64,000 bases of DNA, from positions 1,364,001 to 1,428,000 of the forward strand of contig CP136492.1 in assembly GCA_032768795.1 (NCBI GenBank), written 5' to 3'. Below the pieces are notes generated by a model. The model made no database searches. It saw only the letters and a program-made list of their open reading frames with translations, and was not told the origin of the DNA. The translations under genes were made by a program, and so were the position numbers. This DNA comes from Tremella fuciformis (Eukaryota; Basidiomycota; Tremellomycetes; Tremellales; Tremellaceae). Each line of letters begins with the position of its first letter. Positions within the stretch are counted from its first letter, which is position 1. Below, one piece after another: positions 1 to 12,700 of this stretch.

Positions 1-60
1 AAGCGCTTGTTAGACAGCAGAGAGAAGCGATACGATACGATATGAGATGAAGAGTTGCAG

Positions 61-1707
61 CTACAACATGCGCCCTTGCGCTGTGCTTTCTGGTTCTCCA
101 AGACTACTCAGTGCCTCGTCCCTCCACGGCTTCCCCGCAGCCCAAAGTGCTTCCTCGCGTTGGAGCCGGTCGAGTGTCGTGTCACCCTGATACTCCTGGA
201 TAGCCAGACGGAGCCAGTCCTCCATGGTCTCTGGTTGCTGTGACCCCATACTGTCGGGCTGTCCAGCAAATGCTCGACTCATGGCGTTGATCGAGACGAT
301 ATCCTGGCAGTCGTGCTCGAGCAGATCTGAAAGGCGCTGATACTTTCTGCTGTCGTGTCTGACATGGTGGGAAAGGTCGGGGCGGCCCAAGTCGTCATAG
401 ACAGCCGCGTACTCCTCTTCCCAGAAGGACAGATCGTTGTCACCCGCCCAGAAGTACCGCGGTGAGTGCCAGAAGGCCGGGGGCTGAAAGACCTCGCTTC
501 GGGCGGAAATGCGAGCCCTGTCAAGTCAGTTTGGGCTACAGTACGTGCTCGTACTCGAGTCGACTCACCACTCCCAGTCGATGACGCCAGTCAGCTTGTA
601 CCCGTCCGACCACAGCAACTCGTCGCCCTTTTGCTCCCCGTGCTTCACCATGAAAGGGCCGTTTTTCATCTCGTCGCACTTTGCGACAAGCGTCCGAGCC
701 TGACTATAGACCAGAAATGCCTGTACGGCGCGATCTGGGGGATAGCACATCCCTCGGGCTATCAAATCGATGGTGGCGTCGATCATCGCCAGATATCGCT
801 CTTGAGAATTGTTGAACGGCCCAATGAAGTAAGGAGGGGACTCGAGCGGGGGCTGTCTGGTGACCTCTGGCCCCACTGCGATCGAGCCATTCGCGGTCTT
901 GTGCAAGCTTCCTACTTTGTCGAACTGTACTTTCTCGAGTTCGAGATACCAGGCAGCCAGGGATTCATTGATGAGGCGGCGAGCTGGAGCGTCGTTTTGA
1001 TCGTCGCCTGGCTCGTCTCCCGTGCAGAGATAACTCAGCGAATGATCAGGGGCCCCGGGCAGCTTCTCTTGCACAAGGAAGGGTCTTGCGCCTGGGCATT
1101 GAGTTACTGCGGTTGAGCTGTTGTGCAACATGAAGACCCACCTCGGCATTCACCTGCAGCTGGTCTCGCCTGCGGTACGCACACTCCACCAGCTACGAGG
1201 GCTTCCAACGTAGCCGCCTCGCTGTCCACGTTGATCCACATGGCCGGGCCTGGCGGAGCGTACCATTTGTCCCTTCGCACTCTGGCCAACCAGAGGCTCC
1301 CATCGGAAAATGCGATCTCGATATGGGTATTCGATATGCCTCCTAGGGAGAGCCCTCTGGCATCTTTCTCCAGAGGACATAAAGTGAAGTCTTGGCCTGG
1401 CCGTAACGCATTGAACGCCCCACGTATGCACTCTTCATCTTCTGTCTTCAAGAGGTGGTCATTCTGAAGTGATCAGTAGTGCTGACGCCGAATTGGGCTG
1501 ACCGCTTACCGCTTGGAAGGTCCGAATCATGTACTGATCCTGATTCCACCGCTCGTTTTCGTGGGGACAGCGGTGAGCTTTCGGATGGCCCCAATGCCAC
1601 CGACAGTATCGCTGCCGGCAGGCCCCGCAGATTCCACCGCGCAGTGTCAGATTGCGCAGACCAGGAACGGCACAATCCCGCACCGAGCACTTGTAGGGGA
1701 CGGTCAT
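61..1707 (-). CDS. AN1-like zinc finger fused to APH-like kinase fold (copy 1, intact)
   Basis: Four exons (1707-1510, 1445-1154, 1091-569, 517-61) give 489 residues with every phase consistent and ATG start. Residues 7-47 form an AN1-like zinc finger: C7, C12, C27, C30, C35, H38, H45, C47. The rest resembles aminoglycoside phosphotransferase/choline-kinase folds: the catalytic-loop region reads HGEQKGDELL (H314) and the Mg-binding region IDWEW (about 334-338). The usual HGD-x4-N is changed to HGE with Glu at the Asn position, so catalysis is uncertain. A conserved C-terminal helical region follows (RKYQRL, QQP). Three related loci lie at 33-42 kb and share the intron just after the finger. 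Substrate and role are unknown; the fold call is from motifs only. Confidence 0.75.
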
Positions 1708-2479
1708 ACTGGGATATCGAACAGGCGGATGTCAAAGGACAGTCAGAAGCAATCAGCAAACCGAGTTCACGTGCAAACATCTCATCGCCGATGCCTCGTG
1801 TATATACGTGCTTATTGTGTGGCGAAACACCGTCGGTCCTTTGAAAGAAATTCGCCGGAAGCCTCATCGCCACACGACGCACGGAAACTGGGGCACAGAT
1901 CGCGTTCGAGCCGTGATGCTTTTCTGGTCCATACTGGGCGGAGAATAGGCTTTTTCCTTTTCTCAGGTGGTCAGTAGAGAGTCTAACGCCCGTTGTAGGC
2001 TGCACGGGTCAGCAGCTTGTCCAAGGCCGGCTCAAAAAGACGTCACAAAAATCCACAGCACCCAGGATTCCCACCTGGTCCCCCACGGTGGTACTGACTG
2101 GGCGATACATGATTTGGCTTCCCAGAGCGGACGGGATGGGGCATTTTTCATGTTCTATGGCCGTGGATGAAAGTGGTCTTGTTGAACAGCCTCAACTAGC
2201 ACAAAGACCGATCAGCTGATAGCAGATACCTAAGGGGATTGCTCCAAGACATGGCCGCCTTAGGTGCGGGAGATTGATAGTGACGATCCTTCAGCCTGAA
2301 TCCCGGCAATATGCCTCGGGTCAAGCCAACTACCTTGAGACTATGCTGTCTCCAGTCTGGTCACTCAGGCTCTCGTGTCATCGATTAAGGGTAGTGAAGT
2401 TCCGTGCGCAGGAGGTTCATTGGTATCACGGAGTGACCATCAGCAGCCTGCGACCTGTGCGGGGATGCATATGTATGAA
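1708..2479. other. Intergenic, nothing recognised
   Basis: Between two genes, one ending and one starting on the minus strand. It should hold the promoter of the AN1-APH gene at its left end and the 3' UTR of the charged membrane protein at its right. I see no RNA gene, repeat or credible reading frame. Confidence 0.5.
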
Positions 2480-3486
2480 TCATGACGGGGATCCCGTGCT
2501 CAAGCTCTCTTTCTCCTCAAATGACAATCCGCTACTCCCTTCGCCTCGGCGCTCTTTGGCGGCTCTCTCCGCCTCCCTTTTCTTCTGCTCCTTCATTCTC
2601 TTGTACTCCTCCATATATTTTTCGCGTTGTTCAGGCGTCATATCCTGAGGACGGAGCCTGGGTGGCTTCTCGCTTCCGTCGTCTCTTCGAGACCGGTTAT
2701 CATCCCTGGCCGCACGACTGGAAGGACGATTAGCCTGGGGATCCTCAGGACCTGATCTTTCTGGTCGTCTTGGAGACTCGGCTCCGCTTCGTGGACCTCT
2801 TGCCTTCCGTAATTGCTCCAGCATCTCGGGTGTCATGTCGGCCTTCGACAGCTCACGACTTTGACCAGACTCTGATTCAGTCTGAGCGTCTCTGGCAGCC
2901 CGGGCGCGTTTTATTCGCTCGATCATCTCGGGTGTCATGTCGGATTTGGACAACTCTCGACTGTGTCCGGTTTCGGATCCGCCTTTTTGAGCTACCTTGG
3001 CGGCTTGGGCCCGCTTCATCTTCTCCAGAACGTCTGGTGGGATGTCCTTGTACTCTGGACGCGCTGAATTCCCGTCCGACGATTTTGCACCTCGCTCAAC
3101 GGTGGCAACCTTCGCATCTTCAGCTCGACTACCGCCTCGGGCGGCTTCCTTCTCCGCCCTAGCCTTCTTCATGCGCTCAATCATCTCAGGCGTCATTTCG
3201 GACTTGGAGCGTTCTTTCGCTTTCTCGGTCCCTTCATCCTTCTCGGGCACCGTAGCGGACCGACCGGCTTCTCTGGTGGCCCGTTCACGGTCTCGGGGTT
3301 TGGAAGCTTGTGTTTGGCTTGCAGCTGTTCGTGCACTCGGCGCAAGCGCCTCATCCTGACGCTGCTTATCCTTAATGAACTGCCAAGCAAAAAAGCCCAG
3401 CAATAATAATCCCATATCAGGAGCCACTGAGTCGTCAGACCCCAAGAGCCCGATCCAAGCGGAGACCTACAATGGTAGAGGAGCAT
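2480..3486 (-). CDS. Single-pass membrane protein with repeated MTPEM modules, unknown function
   Basis: Two exons (3486-3471 and 3426-2480) encode 320 residues. The 44-base intron has GTAGGT, a CTGAC branch site and CAG; using it supplies an ATG (start MLLYHLAPDMG), which the unspliced frame lacks. Residues about 10-27 are one hydrophobic segment near the N terminus, then a charged, low-complexity tail. The tail carries five spaced copies of a helical module like DMTPEMIERIKRAR (about residues 83, 134, 168, 202 and 272; the second degenerate as DIPPDVLEKMKRAQ, the last as DMTPEQREKY). I do not recognise the family. It lies 49 bases downstream of a larger protein of similar composition on the same strand, which also has one MTEEQI-type module. 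Confidence 0.7.
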
Positions 3487-3535
3487 GCACAAGACACCTT
3501 GAGCTACGAAGGTAGCTTTTTGCCTTGTACGTCAG

Positions 3536-5935
3536 CTAAGTTTCAATCTTTTGCGAGACAGCTGACAGTTGCGGGTCCACGACCGGTGATATGGACTTCG
3601 GCGTCGAGGCGCTGGAAGAGGAAGCGGGACGGTCGGCAGCTTCAGCTTGCGCTCGAGCTCTGGCCTTTTCTTTTGCGACTGCCTCCTCTTTAGCCTTGGC
3701 CTCTTGCTTGGCTTTCATGAGCTTTTCCATTTCTTTCTGCTTGTCCCTTTCTTGGTCCTTCCCCTTGCCCTTGTCGCCAGAAGACGACCCTGACGGTGGC
3801 TTATCGCCTCGTTCTTTCCGCTCTCGAGCACGCTCACTCTCCGACTTTTTCTTGTCGTCAGATCCGACTGTTGCGTCCTTCGACTTGAGGTCTTTGGCAT
3901 TTCTGGAACCCTTTTCTGGATCCGGTTTCCTCGTCTCCTTTGGCTTCTCGTCCTTCTTTTCCTCCTTGTCGGTACTCGCATCGGAGGCTTCGTCATCCTT
4001 CTCGGGCTCCTTCGCTGGTTTCTGCACCATCAAGTGCCTCGCATCACGAGGGATGTTGTTCCACCACATCGTGCCCCGCGGCTCGCCGGGTGGCGGATGT
4101 AGACCATGAGGAAATGGCACCAATGCGGGTCTCCAACCGCGCATAGTGAGGAAGTGGTTGTGGTGCTCGGTGGGCTTGTTTCGCTTCTTCTTGCCTTTCT
4201 TGCTTTGTCCAGGCTTCTTCAGGATCGACTTGAGAGGACGATAGTCGCCCGCCATGAGCGGGTCGTCCTCGGCGCCCACTGCTCCCCCAGGATCCGCGGA
4301 ATCGGCAGAGTCGTCTGATGAAGTGCGAGAGAGGGAAGGACGCGAGGAATGGCTCTCCCCGCTGTCATCTTTGGATGACTTCGAGCCGGCGGGGCTGGAG
4401 GCTCCTGAAGACGAAGACGGGCGTTCGCCCGCCGCCCGACCTTTTCCTTTGTCGCCAGAGTCTCGTTCGCCCGCTTGCAATTCACTTCGAGCGCCCCAGG
4501 ATTGTTCACGAACACGAGCTTCCCTTGCGCGCTCAGATTGAGTCTTGCCTTCCGCGTCGCCCGACTGGCGACTGCTCTCTGGTTGCCCCGAGCGGTTTCT
4601 GCTGCTCTTTGCACCTTCTGGCACTTCTCTTGCCTTCTCCCTGGACTTGTCCCTGCTTTCCTCCTTCCCATCCTCGCTGCTCGGTGGCTTGCTGGAGCTC
4701 GATGACTTTGCCTCCTTCGCAGCCATTTCTGCAGCTTTTCGCCTGGCTCTCTCCTTGACGATCTGTTCCTCGGTCATCTCCCGAGGGTCGGGCTGCTTTG
4801 CTCTGGATTCGTCGCGTCCTACGTCCTTCTCCCGCCTCGACCTACCTTCCCCTCCTGGTCTAGCGTCGACGGGTCTCTCTCGCTTGTTGTCCGGAGCCTG
4901 TTCACTTGAGGTGTTATATTGTTCTCGAGTGGGCCTGGCATCAGAGGCTTTGGGGTTACTTCTGGTTTGCTCTCGCCGGGGATCCTTATCGGAATGTCGA
5001 GGATTTTCGACATCCCTCGACTCGCTCGATTTGGCAAATACGTCACCTTGAGATCGACCTGGACGGTCCATGCTATGATTCTGGCGGCCAGAAGGGGCAT
5101 CAGGGGTCGCCCTTGGGTCTGAAGAGGCTCGCAACACTTGCTCTAGAGGGAGATTGCGCGAGCCAGAAGCTTCCGTAGCCGTGGTAGACGTGGACATCGC
5201 GCTGGGGTCTTGCATGAATGTCTGGTAAGCGCGACGACACCTCGCTTTGAATGTCAGAGGTATCAGCATCCATGCGATCGCACCCATCATTCCTATCATA
5301 GCAAGTGACATGATGTCGACCGACCCAGTGTTGAAGCTAGACATATCCTGCAGCGCACCAAGCACAGCACGCCAGTCTCTAGCGGCAAAGGCGAGGGCGA
5401 GATTGACAAAGGCTTGACCACCACCTTCTACCATCATGGGATTAGTCTGACTTGACGACGGCTCTGGACCGGCAGCGCCCGAGAAATCATTCGGGGAGGT
5501 CGAGTTGCCTTGCTCATTCGTTGCTGCAGGGGATGGGCGTATCTGGATTGACGGTGGGATTGGCGCGACATTAGGGGAGGAAGGCGAATACTGCAATGCA
5601 AGTCCGATGATGACCGCAGCTGCAACGGCTTGCTCGAGAGGGCCAAATATCCTGCTGCTCAGCGTCCTCTTCCGCCATGTAGAAGCTAGCTCACTGATCT
5701 TGCCCGCCCATCGCCCATGCCACGACAGACTCGGCGCCACGGTGATATTGCTGCTTGATGACGCGCGCTTGATCCACGAAGGGAACGTATCTCCCCAGTG
5801 ATACCCCAGGTAGCTTTGGAAGCGGTGGCATTAGTGCTGAGAGGTTCATCTTTGGTACTTGAGACAGGAGATGATTGACGAGAAGTTCAGGTTTGACAAG
5901 GCCGCTGCGATCATACGTCCTCTTTTGCAAGGCAT
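3536..5935 (-). CDS. Large charged disordered membrane protein, unknown function
   Basis: Two exons (5935-5859 and 5813-3536) give 784 residues. The long frame has no ATG near its 5' end; splicing a 45-base intron (GTACCA, branch CACTAAT, acceptor AAAG) joins it to an ATG exon starting MPCKRGRMIAA and keeps a credible sequence (LGYHWGDTFPSWIKRASS). Two hydrophobic segments are visible, about residues 85-101 and 190-213. The rest is Ser/Lys/Glu/Arg-rich and probably disordered, with one short ordered-looking patch (GWRPALVPFPHGLHPP). I do not recognise a family. It is followed after 49 bases by a smaller membrane-anchored charged protein; a shared role or shared transcript is possible but not shown. 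Confidence 0.7.
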
Positions 5936-6310
5936 CGGTGGGTGAAAGGACGAGACGCGACAAAGGTGAGTAGCAACCGGAAGGCGACAGCGTCCCCGCG
6001 TGAGCATGGCGAGGAAGTTTCAGCACTGGATACAGGATCCTCTAACTACGCTGAACAGCAGAGACAGACAAGTCAAGCGCGAGCGTTACAGCCCACAGTT
6101 GTCGGAATCTGCCCGAAGCGGTAATTCCCATTGATCAGCCAGCCCCGCTCGGACCAAGTTCGTCATCCAACCGAGATCGACACATTTCCTTCCTTCGTCA
6201 TTTCAACTCCTCTGACTTTCAAGAAGGCTCTTTGACAGAGACCTCTCATCTCACTCATCTTATCGAGTATCGCTGGCGACGCTAATATTCACACATATCG
6301 AACTTCCATC
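5936..6310. promoter_or_regulatory. Divergent intergenic promoter region
   Basis: 375 bases separating the ATG of the charged membrane protein (minus) from the ATG of POLD4 (plus). The stretch before POLD4 is pyrimidine-rich (TTTCCTTCCTTCG, CTCATCTCACTCATC), as in many fungal 5' leaders. No TATA box or known operator was identified. Confidence 0.4.
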
Positions 6311-7104
6311 ATGCCTCCTAGAAGATCGGGCAAGTCCAAGCGGGCCGCGGGGATGTCGCAGGTGAGTCACATCCGCTTGTGATCGAGAGGGACGAAGTAT
6401 CTCTGACTTCAGCCTACACTCAGCTTCCAATCTCAGCATCCTAATTTCAAACCGAAGAAGCCTTCGCTCCTACGGCACTCGGTGTCGGCCACGTCGATCA
6501 GCGCCTCCGAGCCCGATGCGGCGGCCAGCGAAAACGATGCGAGTGGAGAAGTGGAAGTGGCCATTGTGGAGGCGGCCCCTGCGCTAGTCGTACCCGAAGA
6601 CAAGGCGAAGGTCTCTGCTGTGTCGGCTCTCAAAGGAGAGGTCAAGGGCCAAGTGGGGAAGAAGGAGCGCCGCAAGCTGGATGTGAAGAGCAAAGAATGG
6701 GACGGACTGATGAAGGCTGCCAAGGCCGAGATGGGGGGGATGAAGCCGAGTGAGTCTGCCTTGCACTTTGGCCTCGATGGCCATGCTGACTGGCAGTACA
6801 TGCGGAGCAGGACAACAACATCCATCGTTTGTCAAGACCTTGTACAGTAGCTCGGTGACTGACACTGTAGATATCCTTCGTGTGTTTGACATGACTTCCA
6901 AATACGGTCCGAGCGTTGGCATGACCCGATTACAACGGTGGGAGCGGGCGCAGAAGTGGGGTCTGAATCCGCCAGAAGAGGTGTGTACCGTTCGGACGTC
7001 TGTACGGAGTGCGGCTGACGCGGCAGATCCGCCTGATCCTCACTACCGCCGAAGGGGAAGACGACCCATCTTATCGGGAAAACGTCCTCCATACATGGCT
7101 ATAG
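6311..7104 (+). CDS. POLD4: DNA polymerase delta subunit 4
   Basis: Five exons (6311-6361, 6437-6749, 6797-6826, 6871-6980, 7027-7104) give 193 residues; all phases agree. The C-terminal third carries the POLD4/Cdm1 signature: ILRVFDMTSKYGPSVG followed by MTRLQRWERAQKWGLNPP, matching the family pattern LRxFDxxxxYGPxxGxTRLxRWxRAxxxGLxPP. In the family this part contacts the catalytic subunit and Cdc1/POLD2 of the replicative polymerase delta. The N-terminal half is low-complexity and acidic except for a basic start (MPPRRSGKSKRA). The exon of only 30 bases is supported by the join IHAEQDNNIHHILRVFD. Convergent with the MFS gene, 202 bases away. Confidence 0.9.
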
Positions 7105-7306
7105 ATCACCGAACCCGGCCGTCCTTGCATTCAAGTTGTATCCGCCTCATCATATAGTATCGACAGCGAGCTCTTCAGGGACGCTCCAGCTTCGCTTATG
7201 CGTATGCATCTATGTTTGTGCTTTCCTGATCAATCGATGTTGTACGATCTCGCTGGAACTTACTGCTATCCCGCTATAGCTTCTTTGCTTTCTCAAACTG
7301 AGCAGC

Positions 7307-9353
7307 CTACACCTCTTCCTCAATCTCCTCCTCCTCGTCGATGATGTCGTCGTCTCGCAGAGGCAAAGCGACCTTGTTCCTGGTGTAGAACCACACCTTC
7401 CCACCAAGAGTACCGCAAGCAATCAGACCAAACACGAGCAGGGTGACGTTGACCGGGGTATACGATCCGTGCAGCGGACCCTTGGTCAAGATGTCTGAAT
7501 CATGAGGCTAGACCTCTCAACAGGGACGGCACTAACCGAGAGGCGTAAGAATGAGACCAAACAGGCCGGACATGGTCATGGCAAGGCCGTAGACCGTGCC
7601 GAATGTCCTGAAGCCAAACACCTTGGCCGCGTAGTCGCTGGTCATCAGTCATCGGGCCTGGTATCTGTATATGGAGACGTACGAGATAGCGGTATAGAAC
7701 AGAGGTCGGAATATTACAAGCATTCCGATGCCGATCAGTTGCGGCACGATGGCGCTCGTCAGCGTGAGGATGCCGAAGAGGAACCCGATGACAGCCATGA
7801 CGAGAACAACGTCGAGAGTCGGGCGGGAGTCGAGGAGGTACCCGATGGCTGGAATGCCTTGTCATGAGCGGAAGACTGGTGCTGCTCCTGAGATATACAT
7901 ACTTGCCAGCCCCGCAAGAGGAAGCAAGAAGATGAAGGCTGCGGATCAGCCAATTGAGAACGGGCGGTCATCCTCCACTGACCGTCTGTTAGGTTGTCGG
8001 CAATGCGCACTTCGCCCGTAAAATAGATGAGCTGGGTGTTGACGGTCGTAAGGTACCAGTTGATGCGTGTCATGTGGACGAGGATCATGAATTCCATCGC
8101 CCTGCCCCGTAAGTAGGGCCGGGCCAGTGCCAAACAAGACTGACCACCACCATCCGCTTCGAAGTTGTTGCCCAAGGCTGTGTCCAAACATGACACCCAC
8201 AATACCATCGCCTGACTTGTCGAGGACCTCCTTCACCTCTTCGTCATCTGCGTCGTCCCTTACATCGTAGCTGATACGAGAAAATGCAGATGACATGTGA
8301 CGCTCGTTCTGGACGGGCCGCACGGACGGCCTAGTGGTCGCTGTCGCAACAGGGGGAGGGCGGACATAGATTGCCGGCGGGCCGAAAGCGATCTGCTGGA
8401 CGATGAACCTGTGGTGAGCCTGAGATGCCAATCGTATCGCATGCACCCACAGAGCAGGCAGGATGGCATACGCCAGGAAGAATGTTTTGCTGTGTGATCA
8501 GCACACATGCCTCTATTGCTCGATCAAGGAGACATACATGGTTGGCTTATGACCAAGGCCGAAGTAGGCGACTTTATAGAAACAGAGTGGGAGAGACGAG
8601 GCGTCAAAAGCGCCGGTGATGGCTCCCAAGACTAAGCCGGACCGTGTAGGGAAAGCATTGGACACTGCGCTATCAGCTGTGCTGCTTCCGCGGAACAGAC
8701 GAGACTCGCAATGGAACTGCGCCAAGAACAGGCATGGCGATCCGATGGCCATCAAGATGTAGCCCCTGCAAAATCAGCTCCACACAGACGCCGCTCCTGC
8801 CACACGAGCATACATCAGGTAGGTGTCCACATCTTCTTGTCAGCATTGCGCATGCAGGTAACAGAGTAATGAGCACGCACAAGTGCTCACGATGCCCAGC
8901 GAAAAGGTGATGCATCCAGCCCCAAAGACCAGGCCGCCGAAGACGCAAGCCGTCCTCGGCCCAGCCCTGTCCAGGAAGTAGCCCAGCGGCAACGCTGCGA
9001 CCTGTCTGGTTAACTTGGAGCTTATGCGATCGCCGGCATGACTCGCATTGTTCACGCTGCTCGCGACGATAAAGATTGAGTTGAGCCGTGTGTCTTGCGC
9101 TTTGCATCTGTCACCATCAGGGCACAGATGCGAGTATACGCCAGAGTCGAGCAAGATGGGTTTGAGTGCCGCGAAACCTGTAATAAGTGTGAGCCTGTGC
9201 ATCTGGAGACCGGCTTACCGAATACCACACCGGCGATGGTCAGACTGCGCGATCAATCATACTTGTCCCACGTCTCAGGAGGACTCACCAGAAGAGCACG
9301 CTTGCTGCGACCTGCAAGGTCCTTTTGGTCACTGAAACCTCGTCTGCCAGCAT
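7307..9353 (-). CDS. Major facilitator superfamily transporter, LAT3/Fmp42-like
   Basis: Twelve exons with consistent phases: 9353-9289, 9244-9219, 9177-8881, 8832-8814, 8765-8701, 8664-8538, 8489-8145, 8101-7983, 7938-7903, 7857-7683, 7637-7537, 7494-7307; 520 residues. An optional in-frame 54-base intron near 9054-9001 would remove 18. MFS hallmarks include LGYFLDRAGPRTA in the loop between helices 2 and 3, MGYILMAIGSPCLF, ITGAFDASS and GYLLDSRPTLDVV. A long cytoplasmic loop lies between the two halves (residues about 235-300) and the C terminus is very acidic (DDDIIDEEEEIEEE). The pattern fits the SLC43/LAT3 and yeast Fmp42 branch; substrate not predictable, amino acids being a guess from that family. 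Confidence 0.85.
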
Positions 9354-9779
9354 CGTGTGGACATGCAAAAGACCGAGTTTACGACATGTACCCCGTAAAG
9401 TATCCACCCAAGTGCAGTTCTGCTTCTCCGTCTTATCTGTGTGCGAGTTATCTCTCTCGCGCGCAATCCCACAGCCAATGGCGTCATGACGATCAAAATC
9501 TACCACGTGGAAAGCGGTGATCGCCGATCAAGCCTACGTACCCTCCTTTGAACAATGTCGGAGCCCTCCGCAGACCGGGGAACTCGGGGCGAGGGGCAAT
9601 AAGAAAATTCAGGGACGAGAAGCGCAATGAGTTGTTAACCCGATCCTAATACCCCTTAGTCACAAGACTGACAAAATCCTATTCCCCTCTTTCCTTCTTC
9701 ATCGCTCGCATCCTCTGGCTGATTCATCCCACTTTCGTCTCTTGTCTCGCTCCCTCAGAGGCGCTGTACAGCAAGAGAA
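9354..9779. promoter_or_regulatory. Divergent intergenic promoter region
   Basis: 426 bases between the divergent MFS transporter and the Zn2Cys6 factor. The half next to the transcription factor is CT-rich (CCCCTCTTTCCTTC). Divergent pairing of a regulator with a transporter can reflect co-regulation, but nothing in the sequence proves it here. Confidence 0.4.
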
Positions 9780-12700
9780 ATGGACCCGGCGCTGCTGCAA
9801 CCGTCGCTGCATAGTGGCAGCAGCTCATCGTCCAACATGGAAGAGGACGTCAAACCGGTCATCGCTCCTCCGTCCGCCGGTGCTACCTCCGCATCGGTAT
9901 CGGCGCCGAATCCCGGTCCTGCTGTCACCTCAGCAACCAATGCTACAACAACCAATGGCTCTGATGCCCAGGGACAGGCAAGGCAGACGAGCGATTCTCC
10001 GCAATCGGACGATGAGGGGGACATCCTTGATATCCATGACGGGGCGAATGGCGATGCCAAACGACCTCGACTGCGATTAGCGCACGCGTGTGACCGATGC
10101 CGGAAGCGCAAAATCCGATGCGACACTCAGCAGCCCTGTGGCCCTTGTCAAGCGACCAAGAATGAGTGCACCTTTCACACGCCATCGAGGCGGGTGGTCA
10201 AGCCGAAACAATCCGTCGATGGGGCAAGACCGTCTTCCACATCGGGTTTCAAGCGGCCGCATTCTCCGACTGGAGGCAATCTGGGTCTGGGAAGCGTGAA
10301 CGTGGAAGCTCGTCTCGCTGCCCTCGAAGCAATGCTCCGCGATGTGCCTCCGAATGTCCACAACGCGTTTCTGTCTTCACTCGATGCTCGATTGGGCAGT
10401 GGTACCGGTGTCGGTCTGAAAGAGGGCAAGGGAGAAGGAGTCGGGGTGGCACTCGAAGCACTGATGGGCGGGAGCAGTGCTCTTGGTCTGCGCGATTTTG
10501 GATCGTTCGGTGGTGCCAGCAGTACTCTTGCACCGGATTGGAGCGGGCTGGGAAGCTTAGGCAGCTGGAAAGGTTTGGACAGGAGGGATGACGTCGGCGA
10601 TATTACCCGGCGCATGGAAGGGACCAGCTTCTTCTACGAGGATGAGATTGGGCAGGCCAAATGGCAAGGTCAGTATCTTTCGGACCATGACTCGTCTGTG
10701 CTGACAGATAGGCGCCACCTCAGGTTTCCCCTTGTTGGATCTGTTGACCGCAGTCAATGCCACGAATGATACCGAGGCAGAAGCGGAGGCCAAGACGACT
10801 TCTCCTTACTTCTCGGATCTCAATCCAGCCGAATCCCCGCTCGAGTCCCCAGTGATCTCCACGAATCGTAGAGCATCATCACAGACGAGGGCTGGGCTGG
10901 GAGATCGCAAAGCGTCGACCCAATCGAACCGCAGGGCCAGCATGACGGTACCCAACTCCCCCACTCGGGCCAAGCAACGGTTTTTCCCCGATCGAACCCC
11001 GCGCCCACACCAGACCCTCAATCCTGAAGCGTCTTGGAAGGTCATCACGGGCGTAATCCCACCGGACGTCATGGACACGCTGGTCAGATGCTACCTCTCA
11101 ACGTCACATCTATTGTGGCCTTTCTTGCACGTACCGACTTTCTTGCGAGACTACGCCAACCCCCAGCAATGGGGAGAGCCCGGCTTCGCTTGCTTCATCG
11201 TTGCTGTTTGCACCTTGTCCAGTCGACATGTCGATGACCCAAGGGTGCGGGCGGTACCCTCAGATCCGAGTACCGCTGGAAAAGCGTACTTCGAGCTGTT
11301 CAAGCGATTGCGAGATTTGCCAAGTGCGGACAGACCGACACTTTACTCTATCCAAGCTGCCTTTTTGGCCGCCATCTATGCCTTTGGTTTGGGCAACCTG
11401 AGCAAGGCATTCGCGCTGCAAGCGGAGAGCGTTACTTTATGTCTGGATGGCGGCTTACATCGGAGTGTTGATGGTTACGATCATTTCGATGCGGTGGAGA
11501 GGGAAACCCGCAAGGTGAGCACATTCATTTCCTGTGACACTGCCCCTGTCTAATCGTTCAGCGCACTTTCTGGGCCATTTACTCGTGGGACAAGCAGTCA
11601 GCGGCTTTGTTTGGACGTCCACCGATCATTCACCTCCGCGATTGCGATGTCACAGAGCCTCTCATCGTTGACGACGAAAACCTCACGCCGGAAGGCATCA
11701 AAGACGAGGCACAAGCGAACGAGACCACATCGCGCATTTGTGCTTTCGTTGCCGCTATACGTCTGCACGTCATCCTGGAGGGAGTTCTGGACGCGGCTAC
11801 GCAACCGTCCACATTTCCCACATCGCCATTCCTGGCTCAGGCCGCATCAATCATTGCACGTCGCTCCGCGCCCCAGGATCTGCGGGAGGAAGAGGCTCTC
11901 TTGGGCGAATGGCAGCGAATTCTTCCCAGGTATTGGCAGTACGATACCGAAACAGCTGCTTCTAGGGATCCTATCCGAATCACGCAAGCCGAACGGTTGC
12001 ACTGTTTGGAACATCTGGTCAAAATGATCATTTACCGACATCGATTCTCTGGGTTCGTGGCGTCCCCGGCATCCACTGCAGAGGATCGGTCGCGACACAT
12101 GGACTTTTGTCGGAAGGCAATGCAATGCGCACTAACGATTATTGCGGATCACGTGCACATTGTGAGTCGCCTGACTGATTTGTTGTGCTCAGCTCACACA
12201 TACAGAGCCAGCGCGGTATGATGACGTATTGTCAGTCTCGAGAGGGAACTAAAGTCATAATGCTGACGAGCAGACGGCGTTCACGTCATTCATCAGCTCG
12301 CCCAAGCTGGCAGAACGTTGGTAGCCGTTGTGCTGAATTGCCGCAATGCCGACTTTCGTCCGCTGATCGCGCCGTCAATCGATGGTCTGCGCTCCTGCGT
12401 TGGCTTGCTCAGGCGTTTCAGTGGCAGATACCTGTGTGGGCTCCGGTCAGCAGACATCATCGACGAGTTCTGCAGAAGTGAGTCTTTTTCTCGTCACTCG
12501 CAATGTGTACCTGACCTTGCTCCAGTCTGCAATATCCCTGTTGATTCGCCACGAGTACCAGACGGTACCGGTCGACCATCGCCTGCTTGGCTCCGACCGG
12601 TCCGTCGTCGACCGTCGCCTTCACCCACGGCTCGGACAGTATCTCCCTCGGATCCGATGTTTGGATCGGGTGCGGGCGTTTCTACCGGACAGGATATCAT

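Noticed and set aside
466..1116. Plus-strand open frame of 216 codons
   Set aside because: It is antisense to the AN1-APH copy 1 exons, which have family motifs and consistent splicing; no support for the plus-strand product.
4219..4671. Long open frames overlapping the charged membrane protein
   Set aside because: They follow from low-complexity Ser/Lys/Glu codons in the real frame; no introns, starts or motifs of their own.
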